From Planctomycetota bacterium (lineage in GTDB: Bacteria > Planctomycetota > B15-G4), in contig BQJR01000005.1 of the NCBI GenBank assembly GCA_021604805.1, positions 1-64,000 on the forward strand: 64,000 nucleotides of DNA, read 5' to 3'. Numbering within the stretch: the first letter of the stretch is position 1; every line of letters begins with the position of its first letter. Below the pieces are notes generated by a model that did not search any database, was not told the DNA's origin, and saw only the letters and a program-made list of their open reading frames with translations. Positions 18,788 through 27,591 of the stretch are shown here, piece after piece. Position numbers and translations under genes: made by a program.

Positions 18788-19522
18788 TCAGTTCGCTGCC
18801 GCGTGCTGCGCTTCCCGCCGTCGCGCCGCGTCGACACACTTGCGCACCCAGTAGATGTCGAGCCCGATGAGCGGCACCAGGCAGGCGAGCACGAAGTAGG
18901 CGACCGAATGCAGCTCGGGCGTGAGCGTGTCGAGCCACACCGCGCGCACGAGCAGCGTGACCACCGCCACCCACAGCGGCAGTCGCCAGAAGACGAGCAC
19001 GCGCAGGCGCAACTTGGCCGCGAAGACTTCCCAGTTCGGTTTCCCGAAGTGACGACCCCAGGCTTCGAGCCCGGTGCAACAGGGCATGATCTCGCTGGCG
19101 AGTGAGATCAACACGAGCGCGTGACCGAGCCCCATGTGCAACGACACGCCGTAGGCCAGCAGGCCGAGCGCGTGGTGCGCGATGAGATCGGGCCGCTGCT
19201 TGTTGCCGAGCACGAAGCGCCCGTAACCCATCGACGCGAAGTCGGCCAGCAGGTGCCCGTAGGCGACGGCCACGCCGCGCCCCATCCAATCATCGACTTC
19301 GTGCGCGTAGAGGAAGCCCACGTCCCAGTGCGGCAGCGCGCCGATCAGGCCCGCGAAGCCGATCGAGGTGAGGATCAGCGCCGCGATGCCGCGCGCCATC
19401 TTGAAGGCGCGCTCGAAGTCGTGCTCCTGCCTGCGATAGAGCCCGACGTGCAGACTGAGGAAGAAGAACCCGGCGGCGAAAATGACGGTCAGCACGGGCG
19501 ACTCCCGGTTCCAATCGGGCAA
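18788..19522 (-). CDS. TLC-domain-like integral membrane protein
   Basis: This 244-residue protein has about six or seven hydrophobic segments. The middle part matches the pattern of TRAM-LAG1-CLN8 (TLC) proteins: YGHLLADF (residues 88-95), then a membrane-embedded double histidine (DLIAHHALGL, His116-His117) and an acidic residue in the next helix (LASEIMP, Glu144). In eukaryotic ceramide synthases the paired His are needed for N-acylation of sphingoid bases. Here the full Lag1 motif is not visible, so a TMEM56/FAM57-like lipid-handling role is the safer reading. The gene is divergent from the glycosyltransferase; the first in-frame ATG of that gene (19482) lies inside this one. Confidence 0.6.
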   Translation of the reverse strand: MPDWNRESPVLTVIFAAGFFFLSLHVGLYRRQEHDFERAFKMARGIAALILTSIGFAGLIGALPHWDVGFLYAHEVDDWMGRGVAVAYGHLLADFASMGYGRFVLGNKQRPDLIAHHALGLLAYGVSLHMGLGHALVLISLASEIMPCCTGLEAWGRHFGKPNWEVFAAKLRLRVLVFWRLPLWVAVVTLLVRAVWLDTLTPELHSVAYFVLACLVPLIGLDIYWVRKCVDAARRREAQHAAAN

Positions 19523-19805
19523 GCAGGGTAGCAGGAGACCGCGCTCCGACTATGCTGCTCGCACTGCGAGTCCGAACCGTGAATCGGAAGCGCACCCAGG
19601 AACGGGAGCAAGCACACTGCCGCGATCTCACTGGTTCACACTGGGACTGCTCTTGTGTGGCGCCCTGCTGCTCAAGCTCCAGTACCACGCGGAGTTCGTG
19701 GAGCAAGAGGTGCTCGCGCACGCGCCCTACGGTGATTCGGTGGTGTATCTCGACGAGGTCGCGCGCTTGTTCGGTGACGCCGCAGTTCGCGGGGGGGGGG
19801 GGGGG
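19482..19805 (+). CDS. N-terminal part of membrane glycosyltransferase, frame ends at the 15-G tract
   Basis: This frame encodes a first membrane helix (SHWFTLGLLLCGALLL) and then APYGDSVVYLDEVARLFG. That phrase is the start of the extracytoplasmic loop of GT-C enzymes of the PMT_2/ArnT kind, with the conserved acidic residue. At 19791-19805 it enters a run of 15 G and then drifts into a non-coding frame (stop at 19949). The rest of the protein continues in another frame from 19805. The first in-frame ATG is 19482, inside the divergent TLC-like gene. No ATG or GTG occurs closer, so the real start is unresolved and could be a rare codon. Confidence 0.6.
19791..19805 (+). repeat. 15-G homopolymer, candidate phase-variation tract
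   Basis: Fifteen consecutive G lie inside the coding part of the membrane glycosyltransferase. With 15 G the protein is split; with 13 or 16 G the two halves read as one. A ribosomal slip of -1 at the tract would also join them. Tracts of this length slip readily during replication and also during sequencing, so both phase variation and an assembly error are open. Confidence 0.95.
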
Positions 19806-19831
19806 CGTTTTACAAACCTCCGCTGTACAGC

Positions 19832-21190
19832 GTGCTGCTGCATCTCGCCGGAGCCATCGACGTCGCAGGGCAGGGGCTGGTCCGCTCCCTGCAACTCGCC
19901 ATGGGGCTCGGCATTCTTGCGAGCGTGTTTCTGCTCGCCGCTCGCTTAGCGGGCGTGATCGCGGGCGTCACCGCCTTCGTGTTGCTCGCGCTCTACGCGC
20001 CTGTGAGCTTTCAGGAGACGAAGCTGCTCGACACGACCCTGGGCCTTTTCACCTCGATGTCGGCGCTGCTGCTTCTCGAACGCAACCTGCGCACGCGGAC
20101 CGCGACCGGCGCGCACTTCGCCGGCGGTGTGTGCTTCGGCATCGCGGCGCTGGCGCGCCCCGTCAACCTGCTGATCGCACTGGCCTTCGCGCCTGTGGTG
20201 ATGCGCCAAGGCAAGGCATCCGCGTGCGTTTTCCTTGTAGGTGTCGGCGCCGCGCTCGCCCCCATTACGCTCTACAACTTCCGCGGATCGGGCGACGTCG
20301 TGCTGATCAACTACAGCGAGGGGCACTCGCTCTTGGTGGGCAACAACCCCAACGCCCACGGCATGTACAACTTGCCACCCGGTTATCCCGACGGCGTGCT
20401 CAACGAACGCGCGGTGGAGCAGCAGATCGCCGCGCAACGACTTGGTCGCCGCGCATCACCCAACGAACAGCGCGGCGTGTCGATGAGCGACGCGCTCGAA
20501 TACATGATGCAGCATCCGGGTGAGCTGCCGCGACTGCTCGGCGACAAGCTGCGCTTCGCCACCACCGCCTACGAGGTCGACGACAACTACTCGATCCACC
20601 GCGAGCGCGAGCGACTCGGCTTGCTGCGCCCGCACGTGGTGCCCTTCGCGCTGCTGCTGGCGCTCGCCCTCCCGGCCTTCCTGTTGAACACTTGGCGACG
20701 ACGCTGGCTGCCCGCACTGCCGCTGCTCACGACGCTCGCGAGCTTGCTCGTGTTCTACACCAACATACGCTACCGCCTGCCCGCCGCGCCGCTGTTGGCG
20801 GTGGCGGCCGGGGTCACACTCAGCCAGATCCGTCACGCCACGCGCGCGCGACAGCTTGCCGCGCTCGTCGTCGCCGGTGCGTGCTTCAGCGTGTCGACGT
20901 GGATGCCGCTGCCGTACCCGCGCGCCGAGCTCGAACGCTCGTCGCAACAGTTCGACGTGATCCTCGACCTGCATGCCGCGGGCACGCTGCTGCCGCGCGG
21001 CGAGTCGCGCGCCGCCGCCGGCGCCCTCAGCGACGCCTGGCGCAACGGCGAGGCGCGCGCGCTCGTGGAGGCCTGGATCGAGGCGGCGCTCGCCGATCTC
21101 AGCGCCAGCGAGCGAGCGGCTTTTCTGGCCGAGTTCCGGGATGCAGCGGAGACCGACCCGCAACTCCGAGCGGTTCTCGACGGAACCTGA
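19832..21190 (+). CDS. C-terminal part of a PMT_2/ArnT-type membrane glycosyltransferase
   Basis: This 452-residue frame is the main body of a GT-C glycosyltransferase: about nine hydrophobic segments (residues 20-390) and a C-terminal soluble stretch. Coding evidence begins before the ATG, at 19805, with AFYKPPLYSVLLHL, the conserved PPLY loop motif of the family. Hence the protein starts upstream and the frame is interrupted at the G tract. GT-C enzymes use polyprenyl-phosphate sugars to modify lipids, proteins or surface glycans outside the cytoplasmic membrane. The motif EVDDNYSIHRERERLGLL is unplaced. The acceptor is unknown. No other glycan genes adjoin it except the divergent TLC-like protein. 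Confidence 0.75.
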   Translation: MLLHLAGAIDVAGQGLVRSLQLAMGLGILASVFLLAARLAGVIAGVTAFVLLALYAPVSFQETKLLDTTLGLFTSMSALLLLERNLRTRTATGAHFAGGVCFGIAALARPVNLLIALAFAPVVMRQGKASACVFLVGVGAALAPITLYNFRGSGDVVLINYSEGHSLLVGNNPNAHGMYNLPPGYPDGVLNERAVEQQIAAQRLGRRASPNEQRGVSMSDALEYMMQHPGELPRLLGDKLRFATTAYEVDDNYSIHRERERLGLLRPHVVPFALLLALALPAFLLNTWRRRWLPALPLLTTLASLLVFYTNIRYRLPAAPLLAVAAGVTLSQIRHATRARQLAALVVAGACFSVSTWMPLPYPRAELERSSQQFDVILDLHAAGTLLPRGESRAAAGALSDAWRNGEARALVEAWIEAALADLSASERAAFLAEFRDAAETDPQLRAVLDGT

Positions 21191-21283
21191 GACCTCCGCG
21201 CCCCGATCCCGGATTGAGTTCTCAGCGAGCGCTCGCGTGCGCGGCGGTCACGTCGCGGGCGGGCGCACCTCGGAGACTCGATC

Positions 21284-23143
21284 ATGTTCGACGCCTGCTC
21301 ACGACTCGTCCGCCGGTCCGACACCGGCCTCGCGGCGCTGCGCCTCCACATCGGGCTCGCCCGCCGACACGAACCGCGGCGCTCCCGGCTCGCGCGCATG
21401 GCCGGCGTCGGCTGCACGCTGCTGCTCGCGGCCACCGCTCAACTCGCAGCCCAAGACGCCACCTACACCTGGGACGGCATCAACAACGACGACGAGCTGG
21501 GCAGCACCGTGAAGGTCATCGGCGACGTCAACGGCGACGGCGTGCGCGACGTGGCCGTGGGCAGTCCGCACGCGGGCTACAAGATCACGACCCCGTTCCC
21601 GATCGTGCTCCCCGACGTGGGCCTCGTGCGCATCTACTCGGGCGCCAACGGCACGCTGCTGCGCAACTGGTACGGCAACATCGGCGGCGGCGAGGAGTTC
21701 GGTTTCTGTGTGGCCGACGCCGGCGACAACAATGGCGATGGCTTCGACGACGTGCTCATCGGCGTGCCGAGCGCCGACTACTTCACGAGCGTCGAGAGCC
21801 CGAGCGGCGCGGTCGAGTTGCGCTCCGGCGCCGACGGAAGCCTGCTGCACGAGTGGCGCTCGATGTTCCCGAACTCGCGCTTCGGCCACGCCGTGGCTGC
21901 GGGCGACATGGATGGCGACGGCCTCTTCGACATCGCCATCGGTCAGCCCCAACGCGATCACTTCCAGGCGAACCCCTCCGATCCGGTCAATGAAGGCACC
22001 GTGATCGTGTATCGCGGCAGTGACTACGGCCTGATGATCTCGATCCCCGGCGACAACTACACGCTCGGCAGCCCGATCCGTCGCTACATCCGTGAGGAGT
22101 GGGGCAACGCGCTGGCTTTCGTGGGTGACACCGATGGCGACGGCTTCGGCGAACTCTTGGCCTCGGCACCGCGCAGCTGCTTCGAAGACATCACGCCCGG
22201 CATCTACCTCGACGACGCAGGCTTCGTGCTGCACTTCGAACCCGCGCTCGGACCGCTCGGCAATCCCTTCGGCGGCGATACAGGCGATCAACTCGGCGCC
22301 GCGCTCGACCTGCTCGGCGATGCCGATGGCGACGGCACGGTGGAGTTCCTCGTGGGCGCGCCCGGCGCTGGCTTGTGGGGTGAAGTCGTCGTCTTCGAGA
22401 ACCAGATCCCCCGGCTGAGGTTCCCCGGCACGAGCACGCGTCCGCTCGGCCGCGTCGTGGCGGGCATCGGCGACGCCAGCGGCAACGGCCGTCCCGACAT
22501 CCTGCTCGGCTCGCCGCTCGCCGATCCGGGCTCACCGTTCATGAAGATCAACGCGGGCGTGGTCGAGGTGCGGCTCGGCATCAACGGCACGCTGCTGCGC
22601 AGCTTCGAGGGCGCCAGCGGCGGCGATCAACTCGGGTGCTCCGTCGACGCTGGTGTGCTCGACACCGAGTTACGCGATCAGCTCGTGCTCGGCGCGCCCT
22701 ACGCCGACGCGGGCGGCAACAACCGCGGACGCGCGCAACTCTTCCCGAGCGGACTCTGCGACGCGCCCGCGTCGTGGGAGAACTTCGGCGCGGGTCTCGC
22801 CGGCACCCTCGGCGTCCCCGCACTGTTCTCCTTCGGCGCACCGAAGCTGGGCACCAGCTACTCACTGGCCGTGGGCAACTCGCTCGGCGCACCCACGCTG
22901 GCCTACTTGTTCCTCGGCTTCGCGCAGCAGTCGCTGCCGATCAAGGGCGGCACGCTGCTGGTGAACGCGCAACTGATCCAAGGCTTCCCGCTCCCCGCCG
23001 GCACCAAGTTCCTGAGCCTCGCGATCCCTGAAGACACGGCGCTCTGCGGCCTCGACGTGTTCGGCCAGCTGCTGCAGCTCGACCCGGGCGCACCGCTCGG
23101 TGTGTCGTTCAGCGAGGGGATGCGCATGACGCTGGGGCACTGA
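21284..23143 (+). CDS. secreted FG-GAP/integrin-alpha-repeat protein with lineage C-terminal module
   Basis: This is a 619-residue protein. A long basic N region precedes a signal peptide core (MAGVGCTLLLAATAQLAAQ, about residues 39-57). Some seven FG-GAP repeats follow, each with a DxDGDG- or DxNGDG-like calcium loop (for example DVNGDGVRD, DNNGDGFDD, DMDGDGLFD, DTDGDGFGE, DADGDGTVE), forming a beta-propeller (about 65-490). The last 120 residues are a separate beta-rich module (GAGLAGTLGVPALFSFG onwards). A similar module ends the protein at 61632-63203. Such proteins are surface or secreted; ligands are unknown. GGAG lies before the ATG at 21284; an internal ATG at 21398 is an alternative. 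Confidence 0.85.
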   Translation: MFDACSRLVRRSDTGLAALRLHIGLARRHEPRRSRLARMAGVGCTLLLAATAQLAAQDATYTWDGINNDDELGSTVKVIGDVNGDGVRDVAVGSPHAGYKITTPFPIVLPDVGLVRIYSGANGTLLRNWYGNIGGGEEFGFCVADAGDNNGDGFDDVLIGVPSADYFTSVESPSGAVELRSGADGSLLHEWRSMFPNSRFGHAVAAGDMDGDGLFDIAIGQPQRDHFQANPSDPVNEGTVIVYRGSDYGLMISIPGDNYTLGSPIRRYIREEWGNALAFVGDTDGDGFGELLASAPRSCFEDITPGIYLDDAGFVLHFEPALGPLGNPFGGDTGDQLGAALDLLGDADGDGTVEFLVGAPGAGLWGEVVVFENQIPRLRFPGTSTRPLGRVVAGIGDASGNGRPDILLGSPLADPGSPFMKINAGVVEVRLGINGTLLRSFEGASGGDQLGCSVDAGVLDTELRDQLVLGAPYADAGGNNRGRAQLFPSGLCDAPASWENFGAGLAGTLGVPALFSFGAPKLGTSYSLAVGNSLGAPTLAYLFLGFAQQSLPIKGGTLLVNAQLIQGFPLPAGTKFLSLAIPEDTALCGLDVFGQLLQLDPGAPLGVSFSEGMRMTLGH

Positions 23144-23189
23144 GCGGAGGCGGGCGGCGGATGGCGTGCTCGGGGGTGAGAGCGCGCCG

Positions 23190-24131
23190 CTAGCCGCCGC
23201 TGAACCAGATCCGCGCGAAGGCGAAGCTCGCGTAGGCGCAGATCAGCACCCAGGCTTCGGTGCGTTGGATCCCGCGCACGCGCGCGAAGAAGGCCAAGGC
23301 GAGCAGCGAGAGCAACGCGAGCACGGGCAAGTCGACCGACACGGAAACCGGTGACACCGTCAGCGGATGCAGCACAGCGCTGAGCCCCACCGGCACCAAC
23401 AAGTCGAACACGTTGCTGCCGATCACGTTGCCGATGGCCAGACTCGCGCGCCCCTTGATCACCGCGCCGAGCGACAGCGCCAGCTCCGGCAGGCTGGTGC
23501 CCGCGCCCAGCAGGAACAGCCCCAAGACCGTCTGGTCCCAGCCGCGTTCCCGCGCCAACACGAGCGCATGGTCGACGATCAACTCCGAGCAACCGAGCAC
23601 GACCGCGAGCCCCACGACCACAGCGACCAGCGGTCCCCACAGCGTGCTCCACGGCGCCACGTCGCTGCGCGCGCGGCGGCGCTCCTGAGTTCTCAAGGTC
23701 CAGACGTAGATCGCGTAGACCAACAGCAGCGCGCCACCTTCAAAGCGCGTGAGCACGCCACCGAAAGCGAGCAGCGCGAGCAACGCGATCGCGAAGATCA
23801 GCACGACCCCGTCGCGCTTCAAGGTGCGACGCGACATGTGCAGATGCCCGAAGAGTCCCGCCGCGCCGAGCACCAAGCTGCCCTGGGTGAGCGCGCTGCC
23901 GACCGCGTTCCCGAAGATCACGCCCGACGCCTGCTCCCCCCGCAACTGGTGCAGTGAGCCGGTGATGGCCACGAGCAACTCGGGCAGGTCGGTGCCGATG
24001 GCCAGCACCGTCACGCCCAGGAAGCCCTGCGAGATCTGGCGCCGCTCGGCGATCTTGAGCGTGCCGCGCAGCGCGTACTCCGAGCCCGCCCACAAGCCGA
24101 TCAAGCCGATCAGGATCCAGAACAAGCTCAT
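23190..24131 (-). CDS. Ca2+/Na+ antiporter (CaCA family, YrbG-like)
   Basis: This 313-residue membrane protein has about ten helices in two inverted halves. Each half carries the alpha repeat of CaCA exchangers: GTDLPELLVAITGS with FGNAVGSALTQG, and GAGTSLPELALSLGA with IGNVIGSNVFDLL. The acidic residues in both PEL motifs bind the cation. The ATG at 24131 overlaps the stop of the upstream Ca2+-ATPase (ATGA), so both are translated together. It exports Ca2+ (or swaps it for Na+/K+/H+) across the cytoplasmic membrane. Upstream in-frame ATGs lie inside the ATPase gene and are rejected. Confidence 0.92.
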   Translation of the reverse strand: MSLFWILIGLIGLWAGSEYALRGTLKIAERRQISQGFLGVTVLAIGTDLPELLVAITGSLHQLRGEQASGVIFGNAVGSALTQGSLVLGAAGLFGHLHMSRRTLKRDGVVLIFAIALLALLAFGGVLTRFEGGALLLVYAIYVWTLRTQERRRARSDVAPWSTLWGPLVAVVVGLAVVLGCSELIVDHALVLARERGWDQTVLGLFLLGAGTSLPELALSLGAVIKGRASLAIGNVIGSNVFDLLVPVGLSAVLHPLTVSPVSVSVDLPVLALLSLLALAFFARVRGIQRTEAWVLICAYASFAFARIWFSGG

Positions 24132-26770
24132 GCGCGCGCCCTCCCGCGCTGCCACGACTTCTGGAGTTCCACCGCGAGGAACACCAACGAGGCCACCCCG
24201 AAGCACACCAGCAGCTCGAGGCCGGAGAGCGCTTGGGTGTGGAACAGGTCTTGCAGCGCCGGCACGTAGACCACGCCGAGCTGCAGCACCACGCTCAACA
24301 ACACTGCAGCGAGCAACGGCGGGTTGGTGAACACGCCGCGCTGCCAGCACGACTCACGCTCGGAACGGATGGCGAGAACGTGCGCGAGCTGGCACAGCGT
24401 GAGCACCGTGAAGGCCATGGTCTGCCAGGCCGCGGAGCCCGCATGCCACGCCCAAGCCTGCACGCCGATGGAGAAGCAGCCGATCAACACACCGCACCAG
24501 ATCACGTGCAGGCCGAGGCCGTTCGCGAAGAGGCTCTCGTCGGGTCGACGCGGAGGACGCTGCATCACACCGCGCTCCTCGGGTTCGGCACCGAGCGCCA
24601 AGCCCGGCAAGCCGTCGGTGACGATGTTGATCCACAAGATCTGGATCGGGAGCAAGGGCAGCGGGAGTCCGAGGAAGGGCGCGATCAGCAACGTCCAGAT
24701 CTCACCCGTGTTGCCGGTCATCGCGTACTTGATGAACTTGCGCACGTTGTCGAACGCGCGACGGCCTTCGCGGACGGCCTCCATGATCGTGCCGAAGTCG
24801 TCGTCGAGCAGCACCATGTCGGCGGCCTCGCGGGCCACGTCCGTGCCGCCGCGTCCCATGGCCACGCCGATCTCGGCGCTCTTCAACGCGGGGGCGTCGT
24901 TCACGCCGTCGCCGGTCATGGCCACGAACTCACCGCGCGCCTGGAGCGCGCGCACGATGCGGATCTTCTGTTCGGGCGAGGCGCGCGCGAACACCCGGAT
25001 GCGTTCGATGCGCGCTTCGAGTTGCGTGTCGTTGAGCGTTTCCAACTCGCCACCGGTCACGACCTCGTCGCCCGCTTGGAACAGGCCGATCCGTTGCGCG
25101 ATGGCGCGCGCCGTGGCCGGGTGATCGCCGGTGATCATCACGGGAGTGATCCCCGCGAGACGACACTGCGCGATCGAGTCGGCCGCTCCCGCTCGCGGTG
25201 GGTCCAGGAGCGCGACGAGGCCGAGGAACTCGAGCTTCTGTTCCAGGGACTGTTCGCTGAGCTGCGCGGGCAGGCTGTCGAGCTCACGGCGCGCGATGGC
25301 GAGCACGCGCAGCCCCTGGCCGGCGAGCGCATCGGCCTGTTGCGAGATCTCCGCGGCGTCGCAGTTCACACACAGCGGCAAGACGGCTTCGGGAGCGCCC
25401 TTCACGAGCACGACGTGGCGCGGTCCGTCGTGAGGAGCGTCGTGCGCCGCGGTGCGATGCACCGTGCTCATGCGACGACGGCGCGCGTCGAAGGGCACGT
25501 CGCCCACGCGCGGGAAGTCGCGCTCCAACTCAGCGCGCTCGTAGCCCGCGTCACGTGAAGCCTCGAAGAGCGCCAGCTCGGTGGGGTCGCCGGTGAGGTT
25601 GCTCGCGTCGACGTCATTCACCAAGGCCATGGCCATGCCGAGCCAGCGCAGCGTCTCGCGCTCGGGTTCACGGGCGGGCTCGGCGCTCCACGGAGGTAAG
25701 GCCACGAGCGAGCCGGCGTCGAGCTGCACGCCTTCCACACGCATGCGGCCCTCGGTGAGCGTGCCGGTCTTGTCGGCGCAGGCGTAGGTCACGGAGCCGA
25801 GCGCCTCCACCGCGGGCAAGCGTCGCACCAGCGTGCGTCGGCGGATCATGCGTCGCGCACCGAGCGCCAGTGCCACGCTCGCGACCGCCGGCAGGGCTTC
25901 GGGGATCGCCGCCACCCCCAGACTCACTGCGGTGAGCAGCATCAGGCTCGCCGATTCACCGCGCAGCACGCCGGCCACGAAAACCAGAGCGCAGACGGCG
26001 AGCACGGCCCACGCCACCTGCCGCCCGAAGGTACCCAGCCTGCGCTGCAGCGGCGTGCGCGCGCGTGTCTGCCTGCCCAGCAGCTCCGCGACCCGGCCCA
26101 GTTCGGTGGACGAGCCGGTGGCCACGACCAAGCCTTCGCCGTGACCGCGCACCACGAGTGTGCCGCGGTGCGCGAGATTGCTGCGGTCCCCCACGGCGAG
26201 TGCCGCGTCGTGCAGCACCTCAGGGCTCTTCGACACCGGCTCCGACTCACCGGTGAGTGCGGCTTCGTCCACCGCCAGTTCGACGGTTCGTAGCAAGCGC
26301 GTGTCGGCGGTGACGACGTCGCCGGCTTCCACGCGCAAGCGATCCCCCACGACGACTTCGCTCGCGGGCAGCACGCGCCACGTCCCGTCGCGCCGCACCC
26401 GCGCGTGCGGCGTGGCGAGTTCGCGCAAGGCCTGCACCGCGCGTTCGGCGCGCCACTCCTGGAAGGCACCGATGAGCGCGTTGAGCCCGACGATCATCAG
26501 GATCACCGCGGCGTCTTGCGCTTCGCCCACCACGGCGCTCACGAGTGCCGCGCCGAGCAAGACCATGATCATCAGGTCGCGGAACTGCGCGACCAGCAAG
26601 CGGAGCGGGCCGCCGCTCGACTCCGCGGGCAGCTCGTTCGGTCCGTCGTGCTCGAGTCGCTGGCGGGCCTGTTCTTCGGAGAGGCCCTGCGGCGAACACT
26701 CGAGCGCCGAGGAGAGTTCGTCACCCTCCAGCAGGAACCAGGGTCGCGCGGAACCGGAAGCGTTCATCAC
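24128..26770 (-). CDS. P-type Ca2+-transporting ATPase (P2A/P2B-like)
   Basis: This is an 880-residue P-type ATPase. An N-terminal cation-ATPase domain (about 14-60) comes first. The actuator loop has TGES (173-176), M4 has PEALP (290-294, the calcium-pump variant of PEGLP), and the phosphorylated residue is Asp333 (DKTGT). The nucleotide domain has KGAPEAVL, and the hinge has TGDGVNDAPAL. M6 has WINIVTDGLPGLALG, as in SERCA/PMCA-type pumps. It should expel Ca2+ from the cytoplasm using ATP. It sits between an RCK regulator (40 bases upstream) and the Ca2+ exchanger (4-base overlap), which strongly suggests a Ca2+/ion homeostasis operon. Two consecutive ATGs leave the start uncertain by one codon. 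Confidence 0.94.
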   Translation of the reverse strand: MMNASGSARPWFLLEGDELSSALECSPQGLSEEQARQRLEHDGPNELPAESSGGPLRLLVAQFRDLMIMVLLGAALVSAVVGEAQDAAVILMIVGLNALIGAFQEWRAERAVQALRELATPHARVRRDGTWRVLPASEVVVGDRLRVEAGDVVTADTRLLRTVELAVDEAALTGESEPVSKSPEVLHDAALAVGDRSNLAHRGTLVVRGHGEGLVVATGSSTELGRVAELLGRQTRARTPLQRRLGTFGRQVAWAVLAVCALVFVAGVLRGESASLMLLTAVSLGVAAIPEALPAVASVALALGARRMIRRRTLVRRLPAVEALGSVTYACADKTGTLTEGRMRVEGVQLDAGSLVALPPWSAEPAREPERETLRWLGMAMALVNDVDASNLTGDPTELALFEASRDAGYERAELERDFPRVGDVPFDARRRRMSTVHRTAAHDAPHDGPRHVVLVKGAPEAVLPLCVNCDAAEISQQADALAGQGLRVLAIARRELDSLPAQLSEQSLEQKLEFLGLVALLDPPRAGAADSIAQCRLAGITPVMITGDHPATARAIAQRIGLFQAGDEVVTGGELETLNDTQLEARIERIRVFARASPEQKIRIVRALQARGEFVAMTGDGVNDAPALKSAEIGVAMGRGGTDVAREAADMVLLDDDFGTIMEAVREGRRAFDNVRKFIKYAMTGNTGEIWTLLIAPFLGLPLPLLPIQILWINIVTDGLPGLALGAEPEERGVMQRPPRRPDESLFANGLGLHVIWCGVLIGCFSIGVQAWAWHAGSAAWQTMAFTVLTLCQLAHVLAIRSERESCWQRGVFTNPPLLAAVLLSVVLQLGVVYVPALQDLFHTQALSGLELLVCFGVASLVFLAVELQKSWQRGRARA

Positions 26771-26810
26771 AGCCTGCGGAGGGGTCGCCCGGGGGCGCGT
26801 GGGCGCGACG

Positions 26811-27527
26811 TCAGCTCACCACACCGCGCCCCATGTCGTGCAGGTTGCGCAGCTTGGGGAGCTTGCCCATGCACACGAGCACGTCGCCGGCGGCGAAGGC
26901 GCGTTCGGGATCGGGGTTCAGGCGCGTGGAGTCGCCGGCTTGGCGCATGGCGATCACGATGATGTCGAGCTTGGCGCGGATGTCGGCGGAGATGAGCGAC
27001 TTGCCGACCAACTCGCTGCCTGCTTCGATCGTGATCTCGCGCACGCGCACTTCATCTTCGGTGTCGGGCTCTTCGGTGAAGATGCGCATCAGGTCCACGA
27101 CCGCCGGACGCAGGAACTCGTTGCCGATCATGCGGCCGGTTTCCTGGAACGGGTTCACGGCGCGGTCGGCGCCGGCGCGCAGGAACTTCTCGTGCGCGTG
27201 CGTGCTCGTGTGGCGCGCGATAATGAACACGTCGGGGGCGAGGTCGCGCGCCGTCATCACGCCGAAGAGGTTGTCGCTCTCCGAAGGCAGCACGAGGATG
27301 ATGCCGCGCGCGCGTTCGAGGCCGGCTTCCTTGAGCACTTCGGGTTCGAGCACGTCGCCGAGCAGGGCTTGATGCCCATCCTGTTCGGCTTGGCTCACGC
27401 GCTCGGTGGCACGGTCGACGACGACCACCGCGAGCCCTTCGGCCGCGAGGTCACGAGCCACGAACTGCCCGGTGCTGCCGTAGCCGCAAACGATGACATG
27501 GTCGTGGGTGCTGAAGAGATCAGGCAT
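26811..27527 (-). CDS. TrkA/RCK-domain potassium channel regulator-like protein
   Basis: This is a 238-residue soluble protein. A Rossmann RCK-N domain (about 8-130) with GYGSTG for NAD(H) binding and a conserved Asp at the end of strand 2 (VVVVD) is followed by an RCK-C (TrkA-C) domain (about 150-232). Family members gate K+ channels or Trk/Ktr transporters or regulate cation/H+ exchangers. No channel gene adjoins; instead Ca2+ transport genes follow on the same strand. It may therefore regulate those, or a distant K+ channel. The ATG at 27527 begins directly before the Rossmann fold; upstream in-frame ATGs give an unrelated leader. Confidence 0.9.
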   Translation of the reverse strand: MPDLFSTHDHVIVCGYGSTGQFVARDLAAEGLAVVVVDRATERVSQAEQDGHQALLGDVLEPEVLKEAGLERARGIILVLPSESDNLFGVMTARDLAPDVFIIARHTSTHAHEKFLRAGADRAVNPFQETGRMIGNEFLRPAVVDLMRIFTEEPDTEDEVRVREITIEAGSELVGKSLISADIRAKLDIIVIAMRQAGDSTRLNPDPERAFAAGDVLVCMGKLPKLRNLHDMGRGVVS

Positions 27528-27591
27528 GACGACGCGCTGCACGAGGCAGGCCTCTGAGGGCGGAGAAGAGCTGCCGAACGCCCGACGACGC

